Source: Flammeovirgaceae bacterium UBA7330
GTDB lineage: Bacteria; Bacteroidota; Bacteroidia; Cytophagales; Cyclobacteriaceae
DNA: 64,000 bases
Assembly (NCBI GenBank): GCA_002471275.1
Contig: DKPQ01000017.1
Location: 744,001 to 808,000, forward strand
Direction of reading: 5' to 3'
Each line of letters begins with the position of its first letter. The first letter of the stretch is position 1. Of the stretch, positions 26,082-35,291 are shown in pieces. Below the pieces are notes generated by a model. That model saw only the letters and a program-made list of their open reading frames with translations, did no database searches and had not been told where the DNA came from. The position numbers were made by a program, and so were the translations under genes.

Positions 26082-27717
26082 GTGTATTGGGGTGGTGCTG
26101 ATTTTTCTTCATCTTTCAGTATTTGCTGAAGAGCACAGGTTCATGGTCTTTTTTTCGGATAAAGCATCATCAGCATACTCAATAGAGAGTCCTGAAGCAT
26201 TTCTCAGTCCGCGAGCCATTGAGAGAAGGCAAAAGCAAGGTATTTCGATTACTGAGGATGATCTGCCGGTCAATGAAAGCTACATCAATCAGATTTCCGG
26301 TCTGGGTGCCTCAGTATTTTTTCAGTCCCGCTGGATGAATGCAGTGCTCGTACAGATGGATTCCACGCTTACAGCCGATATTTCAAATTTTTCTTTTGTA
26401 GACAGCATACATTACATAGCGAAAGGTGCTAGGCTTTCTTATGAAAAGGTACCTTTTGAGATACCTGAATCATTCAAAACACCTCAGGCCATATCTGCAA
26501 CCACTGATCTTCAACTTTCAATGCTTTATGCAGACTCCATGCACAACGATGGCTACAAAGGGGAGGGGATGTATATTGCTATTTTAGATGCCGGATTTCC
26601 TGGAGTGAATGAGTACAAGCCGTTTGAGCACATTCATGCGGAAAACAGACTCATAGCCTACAAAGACTTTGTCACCAATTCCGGAAATCCATTTCTCTAT
26701 TCTTCTTCTGCCAATGCACATGGTACGAGCGTATTATCTGCTATAGCGATGGACTATGGAGAGGAAGTACAGGGGATAGCCCCCAAAGCAAGTTTCATCC
26801 TGTGCGTAACAGAGGATGTAGAAAGTGAATATCGCATTGAAGAGTATAACTGGTTGCTTGGAGCCGAGTTTGCCGACAGCGTCGGAGCTGACGTTATCAA
26901 TGCTTCTCTGGGTTATTCTACTTTCAACGACACCACCATGAACTATACTCAGGATAATCTGGATGGAGAGACAGCTGTAGTGACCTGGGCCGCAACGAAG
27001 GCCGCAGCAAAGGGGATGATCGTGGTAGTGAGTGGGGGTAATTCCGGCAACAAATCCTGGAAGTATGTGACTCCACCAGGGGATGCGGAAGGAATATTGG
27101 TCGTAGGAAGTGTAAATGCTCAGGGAGAACGAGCTTCTTTCAGCTCTTTGGGTCCCACAAGTGATGGTAGAATAAAGCCTGATGTGATGGCGCTTGGATC
27201 ACCTGCTACGGTATTTGATGGCTCAGGCTATCCGGATAGGGTAACCTATGGAAGTGGTACAAGTTTTTCTTCTCCTTTGATTGCCGGTTTTGCAGCAGCC
27301 ATCTGGCAGGCCAATCCGGAATGGACCAGCCAGGAAGTGATCAATGCCATAAAATATTCAGGCAACATGGCACTGAGTCCAAATGTAGAGATGGGGTATG
27401 GAATTCCTGATTATCGCCTGGCTGTCACTAACAGTACGCTGTCAGTTTCAGACATTTTTGAAAATAAGCTTAAAGTATATCCCAATCCATTTCATGAAGG
27501 GAAACTCAATATTGATCTGAAAGGTGTTCAGAATGAGCGTTTCATAGATCTGGTGGTTACCGATCTGAAAGGTGCCTCTCTGGTTAACCAACGCATTGAA
27601 ATTTCCGGTGCCAGCGATAAGCATGAGATAGATTTTCCTGCCGTTTGCAACGGCATCTATTTGCTAAAAGTCTCTTCTGCCACATACAATAAAACCATAA
27701 AACTTATCAAATACTAG
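26068..27717 (+). CDS. Subtilisin-family (S8) serine protease exported by T9SS
   Basis: This 549-residue protein has a signal peptide (IGVVLIFLHLSVFAEE). An inhibitor-like propeptide region at about 22-130 is followed by a catalytic domain with Asp174 (ILDAGFPG), His218 (AHGTSVLSA), oxyanion Asn325 and Ser399 (GSGTSFSSPLIAG). The last 80 residues (YPNPFHEGKLNI...NGIYLLKVSSATYNKTIKLIKY) form a type A T9SS C-terminal sorting domain, so it should be secreted across the outer membrane and anchored or released after cleavage. The start at 26068 overlaps the lipoprotein gene by 14 bases. Confidence 0.95.
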   Translation: MGRSKCIGVVLIFLHLSVFAEEHRFMVFFSDKASSAYSIESPEAFLSPRAIERRQKQGISITEDDLPVNESYINQISGLGASVFFQSRWMNAVLVQMDSTLTADISNFSFVDSIHYIAKGARLSYEKVPFEIPESFKTPQAISATTDLQLSMLYADSMHNDGYKGEGMYIAILDAGFPGVNEYKPFEHIHAENRLIAYKDFVTNSGNPFLYSSSANAHGTSVLSAIAMDYGEEVQGIAPKASFILCVTEDVESEYRIEEYNWLLGAEFADSVGADVINASLGYSTFNDTTMNYTQDNLDGETAVVTWAATKAAAKGMIVVVSGGNSGNKSWKYVTPPGDAEGILVVGSVNAQGERASFSSLGPTSDGRIKPDVMALGSPATVFDGSGYPDRVTYGSGTSFSSPLIAGFAAAIWQANPEWTSQEVINAIKYSGNMALSPNVEMGYGIPDYRLAVTNSTLSVSDIFENKLKVYPNPFHEGKLNIDLKGVQNERFIDLVVTDLKGASLVNQRIEISGASDKHEIDFPAVCNGIYLLKVSSATYNKTIKLIKY

Positions 27718-27720
27718 ATT

Positions 27721-28374
27721 ATGAACGACTGCCTGATAGCTCCATCCGTATTAGCTGCTGATTTCGGAAGGATAAATGAGGAAATAGAAATGTTGAACCA
27801 GAGTCAGGCTGACTACATTCATATCGATATCATGGATGGTGTGTTCGTACCCAACATTTCATTTGGATTTCCCGTGACAAATGCCATCGCCAAAAAGGCA
27901 ACAAAGCCACTTGACTTCCATTTGATGATTACTGATCCGGATGCGTATCTATCACACTGTAAAGACAGCGGAGCAGCAATCATCACTGTGCACTATGAAG
28001 CTTGTGACCATCTCCATCGTACAGTCGAAGCCATAAAAGACATGGGTATCAAAGCTGGCGTAGCGCTGAATCCACACACGTCTGTGGACTTACTCGCTGA
28101 CATTTATGACCTGTTAGATCTTGTCTTGATAATGTCGGTAAATCCTGGATTCGGCGGTCAGAAATTCATCCCAAACACATACCAGAAAGTGGCAAAAGCC
28201 CGGGAGATGGCTGATAAGGTAAATCCTGATATTCTCATCGAGATAGATGGAGGCGTGACTACTGCAAATTATAAAGAGCTTCAAAGCAAAGGTGCTAACA
28301 TGCTTGTAGCTGGCAGCTTTGTTTTCAATTCAGACGATCCCATACATACCATAGCCTCGCTAAAAGACGTTTGA
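27721..28374 (+). CDS. rpe: Ribulose-phosphate 3-epimerase
   Basis: This 217-residue TIM barrel interconverts ribulose 5-phosphate and xylulose 5-phosphate in the pentose phosphate pathway. Metal and catalytic residues lie in HIDIMDGVFVPN, FHLMI, VNPGFGGQKFIP and IEIDGGV, all intact. The length is standard. It follows the protease gene by 3 bases and precedes a TonB receptor whose ATG is 8 bases downstream, so it sits inside an envelope-protein transcription unit. Confidence 0.97.
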   Translation: MNDCLIAPSVLAADFGRINEEIEMLNQSQADYIHIDIMDGVFVPNISFGFPVTNAIAKKATKPLDFHLMITDPDAYLSHCKDSGAAIITVHYEACDHLHRTVEAIKDMGIKAGVALNPHTSVDLLADIYDLLDLVLIMSVNPGFGGQKFIPNTYQKVAKAREMADKVNPDILIEIDGGVTTANYKELQSKGANMLVAGSFVFNSDDPIHTIASLKDV

Positions 28375-28382
28375 CAATTAGC

Positions 28383-30728
28383 ATGTCAATCCGATCGCTA
28401 CTTTTTGTCTCCTTTTGCATCGTCTTCACAGTTTCGGTAGCTCAGCGGCTCACAGTTTCGGGGAAGATTACCGATGGTGAAAGTAAACCGATAGGAAATG
28501 TTAGTGTCCTTGCTATTCAAGGTGGAAATGGTACGGTGTCTAATGAAGACGGATCATTCAGAATAAAAGTAGCAAAGGGAGATTCACTTAGTTTCAGACA
28601 CATTCAGTTTAATGACTTTCAAATGGTCATTACAGGTGATAAATATTTGGATGTAAAGCTGGAATATCGGACTGTTGCACTCAAGGACATAGAGGTACAC
28701 GACAAGGCTGAAAATGAGAACATTGCACCAAAAACGGAAATAAATACGGAAGCCGTACGCAACCTGCCATCCGCTTTCGGTGAATTCAATAAGATACTGA
28801 TCACTTTACCAGGTGTGGTCAGTAATAATGAGCTTTCTTCTGCCTATTCTGTTCGGGGAGGAAACTTCGATGAAAACCTGGTCTATGTCAATGACATTCC
28901 CATCTACAGACCCTTTCTAGCCAATGCCGGTCGTCAGGAGGGGTTAAGCTTTGTCAATCCCGACATGGTTGAAGATATTGATTTTTACCCGGGAGGTTGG
29001 GAGCCAAAGTATGGAGATAAGCTCTCCAGCAGCCTGAATATTCAATACAAAGAACCCACTGAGTTAGAAGGTTCGGTTTCTGCCGGCCTGTTGGGAGGTA
29101 CGGCTTACACTGGAGGAAGATTTGGTAATGGATCCTATCTTTTAGGGGCGAGGCATCGTGATTCCAGGTATTTGCTGAACTCACTGGAAACAAAAGGCCA
29201 GTATTTTCCAACCTATACAGATGTACAGGGCTTGTTTACTTTCGATCTCACTTCGAAACAATCCTCGTACATCAACAAAACCAAGCTCAATTGGTTGGTC
29301 GCTTACGGGAGGAACCGGTATTCCACGGAACCAACCTCCCAGTTGACAGAGTTTGGGACATGGCAACAGAACTATCAACTTGAAACAGCATTTATTGGTC
29401 GGGAATTACTCAACTATGATACTTTTCAATCCGGCTTAAGACTTTCACACAACTTCAATAACCGTCTGAGAAGTCATTTGATCATGTCGGGACTCGTTAC
29501 CAGGGAGCAGGAGCTGTTTGAAGTGGAAGGTGCTTATCGGTTAAGTGATGTGTCTAATCAGCAGAGTAGGGAAGAAAGGGTAGTAATCAGGGGAATAGGA
29601 TCAAATTATGACTACGGCAGAAACCATCTTTCCGCCACACTTTTTACAGCGGAGAACCGATGGGAAGTGCTTGTAAGTCCCCATTTGGTGCTTGAAGGTG
29701 GAGCAGGTGCTTCATTACAACAGATTGAGGACGAGCTCAATGAGTATAGTTTCATTGACTCCGCAGACTATGTCAGTTTAACGTATTCGGCTTTCAATGA
29801 GGTAAACCTTGATGCCTGGCAATTTACAGGCTATCTGCAGGGAACCTGGTATGGAAAAGACTCAATCAGTGCGCTGATTGCTGGAGCAAGGGCAAACTTT
29901 TGGACGTTGAATGAAGAACTGCTGATAAGTCCAAGAATTACCTACCGATATACTCCACGGTGGAAGACACCTACTTCGTTTTCATTTTCCACAGGCTTCT
30001 ATCAACAACCTCCGTTTTATAGAGAATTGAGAAACTACCAGGGAGAGATCAATGCCACGCGCCTCGCGCAAAAGTCAATTCACTTTATTGTTGGAATGCG
30101 CCAGGGACTTACACTGTGGGGGAGACCATTTGTGTTTTCTTCTGATGTTTACTACAAATACCTGTATGATGTGATCCCATATGATATTGACAATGTTAGG
30201 ATCCGGTTTCTTTCTGAGACTGCTAATGCTTTTGCGACTGGTGTTGACCTGAGATTAAACGGTGAATTCATCAAAGGCACGCAATCCTGGTTTAGTATCA
30301 GTTACCTTCAAACAAAAGAAGACCTGGAAAATGATGGACTGGGATATGTGAGAAGACCCACCGACCAGCGATTAAACCTGGCGATCTACTTTGAAGACCA
30401 CATGCCTATTGACCCGACTATAGAAGTTTATTTAAACCTTGTCTTTGGTTCAGGATACCCGTTTGGTCCACCGCAGGTATCTGAATTGAGAAACATTTTT
30501 CAGGGAGATGAATACTACAGGGCTGATCTTGGCCTATCAAAACGCTTTGATCTGAAGTTTAATCAGTATTTTAATAAATTATGGATCAGAGCCGAGGTTT
30601 TGAATGCGCTGGGGGCCGATAATACACTATCTTACACATGGATTCAGGATGTAAATGGTAGCAATTTTGCCATCCCCAACTCATTATCGGCAAGATTTTT
30701 GAACCTGAAAATTATCATAGAACTTTAG
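28383..30728 (+). CDS. TonB-dependent receptor with carboxypeptidase-regulatory-like domain
   Basis: This protein of about 781 residues has a signal peptide (SLLFVSFCIVFTVSVAQ) and an N-terminal CarboxypepD_reg-like beta-sandwich (VSGKITDGESKPIGNVSVLAIQGG...GTVSNEDGSFRIKV). A TonB plug (LPGVVSNNELSSAYSVRGGNFDENLVYVNDIPIYRPF) and a long outer-membrane barrel follow. The substrate is unknown; no SusD partner is adjacent. ATG 28383 is preferred to the TTG at 28371 that overlaps the rpe stop. A TonB-like arm is encoded at 18651-19484, though whether they interact cannot be told. Confidence 0.92.
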   Translation: MSIRSLLFVSFCIVFTVSVAQRLTVSGKITDGESKPIGNVSVLAIQGGNGTVSNEDGSFRIKVAKGDSLSFRHIQFNDFQMVITGDKYLDVKLEYRTVALKDIEVHDKAENENIAPKTEINTEAVRNLPSAFGEFNKILITLPGVVSNNELSSAYSVRGGNFDENLVYVNDIPIYRPFLANAGRQEGLSFVNPDMVEDIDFYPGGWEPKYGDKLSSSLNIQYKEPTELEGSVSAGLLGGTAYTGGRFGNGSYLLGARHRDSRYLLNSLETKGQYFPTYTDVQGLFTFDLTSKQSSYINKTKLNWLVAYGRNRYSTEPTSQLTEFGTWQQNYQLETAFIGRELLNYDTFQSGLRLSHNFNNRLRSHLIMSGLVTREQELFEVEGAYRLSDVSNQQSREERVVIRGIGSNYDYGRNHLSATLFTAENRWEVLVSPHLVLEGGAGASLQQIEDELNEYSFIDSADYVSLTYSAFNEVNLDAWQFTGYLQGTWYGKDSISALIAGARANFWTLNEELLISPRITYRYTPRWKTPTSFSFSTGFYQQPPFYRELRNYQGEINATRLAQKSIHFIVGMRQGLTLWGRPFVFSSDVYYKYLYDVIPYDIDNVRIRFLSETANAFATGVDLRLNGEFIKGTQSWFSISYLQTKEDLENDGLGYVRRPTDQRLNLAIYFEDHMPIDPTIEVYLNLVFGSGYPFGPPQVSELRNIFQGDEYYRADLGLSKRFDLKFNQYFNKLWIRAEVLNALGADNTLSYTWIQDVNGSNFAIPNSLSARFLNLKIIIEL

Positions 30729-30790
30729 CGTGGTATTTACGTCTAAAGGATAGTCAAATACTTAAAAACTTAATCAGAACTCAAGATAAA

Positions 30791-31378
30791 ATGAAAAGAT
30801 TAATATTTTCTATCCCCGTCTTAGGCGCCTTGTTAGTACTTGGTGCTTGTGCTAAAAGAACAGTGACCCGGGTAAGTCCCGATCAGCAAATTGATTTGAG
30901 TGGTCGATGGAATGATACCGATTCAAAAATGGTAGCTGAAGAAATGATCAATGATGTATTGAACCGCCCCTGGCACCAGGATTTTGTACGTGGCAATAAC
31001 CGGAAGCCAGTGACTATTGTGGGCATGATCCAGAACAAAACCGCCGAACATATTGAATCGGAAACTTTCATCAAGGACGTCGAAAGAGAGTTTATCAACT
31101 CAGGAATGGTGAGAGTAGTTCAAAATGCGGTGTTCAGAGAAAAACTCCGTGAAGAACGTGCTGAGCAAGGTGAATTCGCTTCGCCAGAGACTCAGGCCAA
31201 ATGGGGTAGGGAACTAGGTGCAGACTTCATGATGTTTGGGGTAATTACCGCCATTACCGATTCGTACAACAAAGAAAAAGTCATCAATTACAAAGTAAAC
31301 CTGGAGTTGGTCAGTATTGAAACCAACGAAAAGGTTTGGATTGGAGACAAAGAGATCAAGAAATACATCCGAAACTAA
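30791..31378 (+). CDS. LpoB-like lipoprotein (penicillin-binding-protein activator family)
   Basis: The 195-residue lipoprotein has lipobox LGAC (Cys20). Its globular domain matches the LpoB/COG3417 pattern: DLSGRWNDTDSKMVAEEMINDVL, KPVTIVGMIQNKTAEHI, LGADFMMFGVITAI, and VNLELVSIETNEKVW near the end. In enterobacteria LpoB stimulates PBP1b from the outer membrane; many Bacteroidota carry homologs whose target is unproven. The next gene is the COG3014-like lipoprotein often paired with this family. No class A PBP gene is in this window. Confidence 0.9.
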   Translation: MKRLIFSIPVLGALLVLGACAKRTVTRVSPDQQIDLSGRWNDTDSKMVAEEMINDVLNRPWHQDFVRGNNRKPVTIVGMIQNKTAEHIESETFIKDVEREFINSGMVRVVQNAVFREKLREERAEQGEFASPETQAKWGRELGADFMMFGVITAITDSYNKEKVINYKVNLELVSIETNEKVWIGDKEIKKYIRN

Positions 31379-31395
31379 GTTAACACCACCGATTC

Positions 31396-32838
31396 GTGAT
31401 CCGTCATTGGGTAAACCGGATATGGTTAATCCTGTTTTTGGGATTAACCATATCCTGTGCTACATATTATCAACTCAATTATGAGTTTAACCAGCACTAT
31501 GCAAATGGTGACCTGGAAGCTGCAGGCAAACTGCTCGACAAAAACAAGAAGCAGGCTAATGACAAAAGCCGGTTTTTGTATTTTGTCAACCAGGGGCTGG
31601 TCAATACCCAGTTGGGTAATTATGAAGAAAGCAACGAGTGGTTTGAAAAGGCTTTCCTATTCGGTGAGGATTACCAAATGAACTACGCTAATGTCGCAGC
31701 CTCATTCCTGGTAAACCCCAATACGGTTATCTACCGTGGTGAAGACCATGAGCACCTGTTATTACTCTATTACAAAGCCATTAATTATCTGAAGCTCTCC
31801 GACTATGATGCGGCACTCGTGGAATGCAGAAGGCTAAATAACCGTTTGCAAGTCCTCTCGGACAAATATCGTTCAGATAAAAAATATAGGCGAGATGCCT
31901 TCATTCATAATCTGATGGGTATCATTTATGAGGCAAATGGTGATGTCAACAATGCTTTTATCGCCTATCGGAACAGTCTTGAAATCTACAAGGAAGATTA
32001 CACTGCTCAGTTTGGTATTGCCGTTCCGAATCAACTAAAACAAGATCTGCTTAGAACAGCTTATTTAAATGGCTTTTTGACAGAACTGGACTTTTATGAA
32101 CAGGAATTTGGGATCAAGTATGACAGAAATTCTCACTCCTCCGAAGAACTGGTCTTCTTCTGGCACAATGGTCTGGGGCCTTTCAAAACCGAGTGGTCTA
32201 TCAACTTTACTGTAGTGGAAGAACAGGGAGGAATGGTGACTTTTGTCAATGAAGAGTATGGCTTTAATTTTCCTTTCCCCGTTGCTGATAATGATCAGAG
32301 AAGTGAATTAACCGATCTTCGATTCTTCAGGGTAGCCTTCCCAAAATATGTGGAGCGAGGAGTTGTTTTTAACCAGGCAGCCATCACACACAACAATAAA
32401 AAATACGGTCTGGAGCTTGCTGAGGACATTAATGCCATAGCATTTAAAACATTGGAAGAAAGGATGCTACAAGAATTTGCACAGGGCCTTTTGAGAGTAG
32501 CTATCAAGAAATCTATCGAGCGGGCCATCAGGGGAGACCAGAGCTCCGGGGGTGAAAAATCAGATCAGGAAAAGCGTAATGATGAGTTCCGTGACGGGCT
32601 TTCATTTTTGGTGGGAATCGTCAATGCTGTCACAGAAAAAGCCGATACCAGAAACTGGCAAACACTACCGCATGACATTTTTTATACACGTGTTCCTTTG
32701 GATACAGGCCTTAATGAGGTAATATTGCAGGTTTCGAGCAATAAAGTTGGGGCTAGAGACAATCAATCCTTCACTTTTGATGTTCGAAAAGGTGAAACCG
32801 TTTTCCATACATTTCACTCTTTGGAAGCAATGAGGTAA
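31396..32838 (+). CDS. TPR-containing lipoprotein (COG3014-like)
   Basis: The 480-residue protein begins at GTG 31396 with a lipoprotein signal (IWLILFLGLTISC, Cys21). TPR-like helices follow (YANGDLEAAGKLL, NYEESNEWFEKAFLFG, SDYDAALVECRRLNNRL), then a C-terminal beta-rich region of unknown fold. Organisation and neighbour (LpoB-like gene 17 bases upstream) match the uncharacterised COG3014 family, which I recall recurring beside COG3417. A shared role in peptidoglycan synthesis at the outer membrane is likely but unproven. Confidence 0.85.
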   Translation: MIRHWVNRIWLILFLGLTISCATYYQLNYEFNQHYANGDLEAAGKLLDKNKKQANDKSRFLYFVNQGLVNTQLGNYEESNEWFEKAFLFGEDYQMNYANVAASFLVNPNTVIYRGEDHEHLLLLYYKAINYLKLSDYDAALVECRRLNNRLQVLSDKYRSDKKYRRDAFIHNLMGIIYEANGDVNNAFIAYRNSLEIYKEDYTAQFGIAVPNQLKQDLLRTAYLNGFLTELDFYEQEFGIKYDRNSHSSEELVFFWHNGLGPFKTEWSINFTVVEEQGGMVTFVNEEYGFNFPFPVADNDQRSELTDLRFFRVAFPKYVERGVVFNQAAITHNNKKYGLELAEDINAIAFKTLEERMLQEFAQGLLRVAIKKSIERAIRGDQSSGGEKSDQEKRNDEFRDGLSFLVGIVNAVTEKADTRNWQTLPHDIFYTRVPLDTGLNEVILQVSSNKVGARDNQSFTFDVRKGETVFHTFHSLEAMR

Positions 32839-32889
32839 GCGATTTTGTTTATCAACAAATAAGTTAATGTTTAATTAAAAAGGATTAGG

Positions 32890-33390
32890 ATGAAAAAAAC
32901 ATGGTTAATATGTTTAATGTCACTAGTGGTTTGGTCATTACAGGCTCAGGAAGAGGACAAAACAGAATTTACAGATGATGAATTGATTAGTTATGCGACT
33001 GTAATGGTTTGGGTAGAAGGAGAAAAAATTAAAATGCAGGATGCCTACAATGGTTGGATACAGGAGAATGATTCCATCGAAGCCAGTAAATTCAGTGAAA
33101 TGCTGAAAGCCAGCAGATCAGGCAAATTGGAAGAAGTGGAAGCTACAGAAGACGAGCTAGCAGCATTTAACAACATCCAGGCAAAAAATGAGCAACAACA
33201 AGCTGATTTCAAAGAAGTGTTTGTGGGTAAAATAAAAGAGGAGATCACTGTATCCCTGTACAATGATTTGAGTAAAGCACTCAAAAAGGATGAAGAGCTA
33301 AAAACACGATATCAGACAATTTTCGACGAGTTGCTGGCTGCCGCCACAGCTCCTGTTGAAGGAGAAGAAGTAGCGGAGGAGGGTTCATAA
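32890..33390 (+). CDS. Small secreted helical protein
   Basis: This 166-residue protein has a signal peptide (MKKTWLICLMSLVVWSLQAQ). The mature part is acidic and predicted helical, with FTDDELISYATVMVWVEGEK near the start and SLYNDLSKALKKDEELKTRYQTIFDEL near the end. The layout is reminiscent of DUF4168 proteins, but I am not sure of membership. It follows the COG3014-like gene by 51 bases and is closed by a strong terminator, so it is probably the last gene of the lpoB-like unit. Confidence 0.75.
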   Translation: MKKTWLICLMSLVVWSLQAQEEDKTEFTDDELISYATVMVWVEGEKIKMQDAYNGWIQENDSIEASKFSEMLKASRSGKLEEVEATEDELAAFNNIQAKNEQQQADFKEVFVGKIKEEITVSLYNDLSKALKKDEELKTRYQTIFDELLAAATAPVEGEEVAEEGS

Positions 33391-33418
33391 AACCAATACT
33401 TCCGTATCATAAGAAAGA

Positions 33419-33444
33419 GGGTTGATTTACATCAATCCTTTTTT
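33419..33444 (+). terminator. Intrinsic terminator after the lpoB-like unit
   Basis: GGGTTGAT (33419-33426) pairs with ATCAATCC (33431-33438) with one G-U pair, loop TTAC, followed by six T at 33439-33444. Confidence 0.8.
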
Positions 33445-33487
33445 ATTTTCTTCAGGTTGCTTATTTTACTGAGCCTAAATAATCGTC

Positions 33488-34108
33488 ATGTTTACAGAAC
33501 ACGAGATCCACACCATTGTAGAAATTCCCGAAGTTCATGAGGCAACTAAAGCACTGAAGAAGGAATTTTGCAAAAAAGAAGCCCCATACCTGGAAATTTC
33601 TGATCATGATTTCTTTTCGCTGGTGATGATGGCCCCAACAGTTGGAATTGCATTGGCTGATGGGAAGCTTACCCTTTTTGAAGAGTTGGCTCTTAATAAA
33701 AAGGCACGGAAACTCTCTATGGGAGGTTATTTCATGAAGAAGGACCCGGTGGTCTACGCCATGAAGTTTCTGATGAAAAAGTATGATGAATGGTCAGACA
33801 AATTTTATGAAGTTTTGAAGTTAGCCATGCATAAATCGTTTGATATGAGCTCCATGGAGGTGCAGGACTTTGATGAATCCAAAGAGGTCTCATACGAGGA
33901 TTATAAATTTGCTATTCTTGATTCACCCTATATCCTTATTCGGTTTATCTCAAGTTTCTTTCTGGAATCAGATGAAGATATCATCCGTAAAAGGCGCAAC
34001 ATTGGCAAAAATGAGTATGTAAGATTGGTGCAGATTGGAGAAAAACTGGGTTTGCAAAAGCTAAGAGTCTATCAGATGTTTGTGAAATCATTTGAAAAGA
34101 CTGCCTGA
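33488..34108 (+). CDS. Hypothetical cytoplasmic helical protein (possibly TerB-like)
   Basis: The 206-residue soluble protein lacks a signal peptide and membrane segments. The stretch FFSLVMMAPTVGIALADGKLTLFEELALNKKARKL has the alternation of hydrophobic helix, acidic loop and helix seen in TerB/DjlA-type folds (A-D-G-x-x-x-x-E-E pattern). No function is known. It is a single gene, preceded by a terminator and followed by a promoter-like site for the next gene. It could equally be a lineage-specific protein. Confidence 0.75.
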   Translation: MFTEHEIHTIVEIPEVHEATKALKKEFCKKEAPYLEISDHDFFSLVMMAPTVGIALADGKLTLFEELALNKKARKLSMGGYFMKKDPVVYAMKFLMKKYDEWSDKFYEVLKLAMHKSFDMSSMEVQDFDESKEVSYEDYKFAILDSPYILIRFISSFFLESDEDIIRKRRNIGKNEYVRLVQIGEKLGLQKLRVYQMFVKSFEKTA

Positions 34109-34156
34109 TCTGGTAAAATTCCTGGCACAATTTTTCGTTCAAACACTATTGGGTAA

Positions 34157-34189
34157 TTTGTTTAAGGTGGATGAATAACTATTATTTTG
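34157..34189 (+). promoter_or_regulatory. Candidate promoter for the beta-barrel gene before gyrA
   Basis: TTTG at 34157-34160, a 21-base spacer, then TTATTTTG at 34182-34189, one mismatch from TAnnTTTG. The predicted start near 34196 lies downstream of the TTG at 34187 and so favours the TTG at 34220 as initiator. Confidence 0.45.
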
Positions 34190-34219
34190 CCTATTTTAGC
34201 AAAAAACTATGAAAACCGC

Positions 34220-35224
34220 TTGAAGAGGTATGCATTTACAATACTGTTATGCCTAACTGCAGCCTTCTCTGTCTTAGCGCAATCAAAAGATGTCTACGAA
34301 AAGTATGATATCTATCGTAACCCCCTTCGCTTATTTCTAAACAAGTTTTCGTTTTCTCTGAGCTTAGGTTATGGCCATACGGAATATCGAAACAACCTCA
34401 GTGACTTCGCTTTTTATCAGGATTCCAGCAGACAAATAATCCTGGGGGTTGATCCTGAATTTGGAATTGATAGCGTAGGTTATTCAAACTGGCTGGTAAA
34501 TCCCACAACAGACACCATTATGGCTGGCAATACGCTTTTTGGTGATTCTCTTGGTCTGATATTCCAAAATCAGTCTGGTTCCATACCCATATCGCTCTCT
34601 ATCCATTACAATTTCAACAAAATCAAAATTGGAGGCGGTTTCACCTTTGAGCAACAAACTTTGAAGCCATTGGAACCTAATGTCTTTAAAGATTCCATCC
34701 GGGCTTACGACTTTGGGTATAAATCAGTTCCTGTAACACGGTTTTGGGGGATGGCCGGGTATCAGTTCTACGAGTGGTGGGATTACACATTTGTTGGCGA
34801 ACTGAGGCTGGGCGTGACCAATTATGGTAAGCGATTTGAGTCTCCAATGGTCAGTAATGGACTCTTTGCAAATATTGGAGTAAACATAGAACGAAACCTA
34901 TCAGAGTACTTCAGGGTCACTTTCAGGCCTTCCTATGACATCAAAAGTTTTAAAATAGATATCCCAGGTGATAGTCCCATGCGGTTATCAAACAATGCTT
35001 TTTTCTTCCAGGTTGGAGTAAGCATCAACATACCTGAAATCCCCCGTTCACCCATGAAAAGCGATCATATTCAGCTTAAGCATGTGCTGAGTGATGATGA
35101 AGGAAGGCTGAAAGAATTCCGTGGTCAACCCATATGGAAAGTGCAAAATCCCAAGGTTGGCCAGAATCACAGAAGATTGTGGCGGTATAAGCTAAAAAAC
35201 AGGCGTAAATTAGACCCTTACTAA
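34220..35224 (+). CDS. Predicted outer-membrane beta-barrel protein
   Basis: From TTG 34220 the protein is about 334 residues with a clean signal peptide (KRYAFTILLCLTAAFSVLAQ). Strand-rich sequence follows (FSLSLGYGHTEYRN, ISLSIHYNFNKIKIGGGFTFEQQ, FRVTFRPSYDIKSFKIDI, FFFQVGVSINI). A basic C-terminal tail of about 60 residues (HIQLKHVL...KLKNRRKLDPY) lies after the last strand, unusual because most barrels end at the final strand. Family and function are not recognised. A TTG at 34187 is an alternative start. Confidence 0.7.
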   Translation: MKRYAFTILLCLTAAFSVLAQSKDVYEKYDIYRNPLRLFLNKFSFSLSLGYGHTEYRNNLSDFAFYQDSSRQIILGVDPEFGIDSVGYSNWLVNPTTDTIMAGNTLFGDSLGLIFQNQSGSIPISLSIHYNFNKIKIGGGFTFEQQTLKPLEPNVFKDSIRAYDFGYKSVPVTRFWGMAGYQFYEWWDYTFVGELRLGVTNYGKRFESPMVSNGLFANIGVNIERNLSEYFRVTFRPSYDIKSFKIDIPGDSPMRLSNNAFFFQVGVSINIPEIPRSPMKSDHIQLKHVLSDDEGRLKEFRGQPIWKVQNPKVGQNHRRLWRYKLKNRRKLDPY

Positions 35225-35291
35225 GCATATAATCCATAGATTTTTTGCTTAAATTGCGGGCTGTTTTAAAGGTATATTTTAACCCATATCA

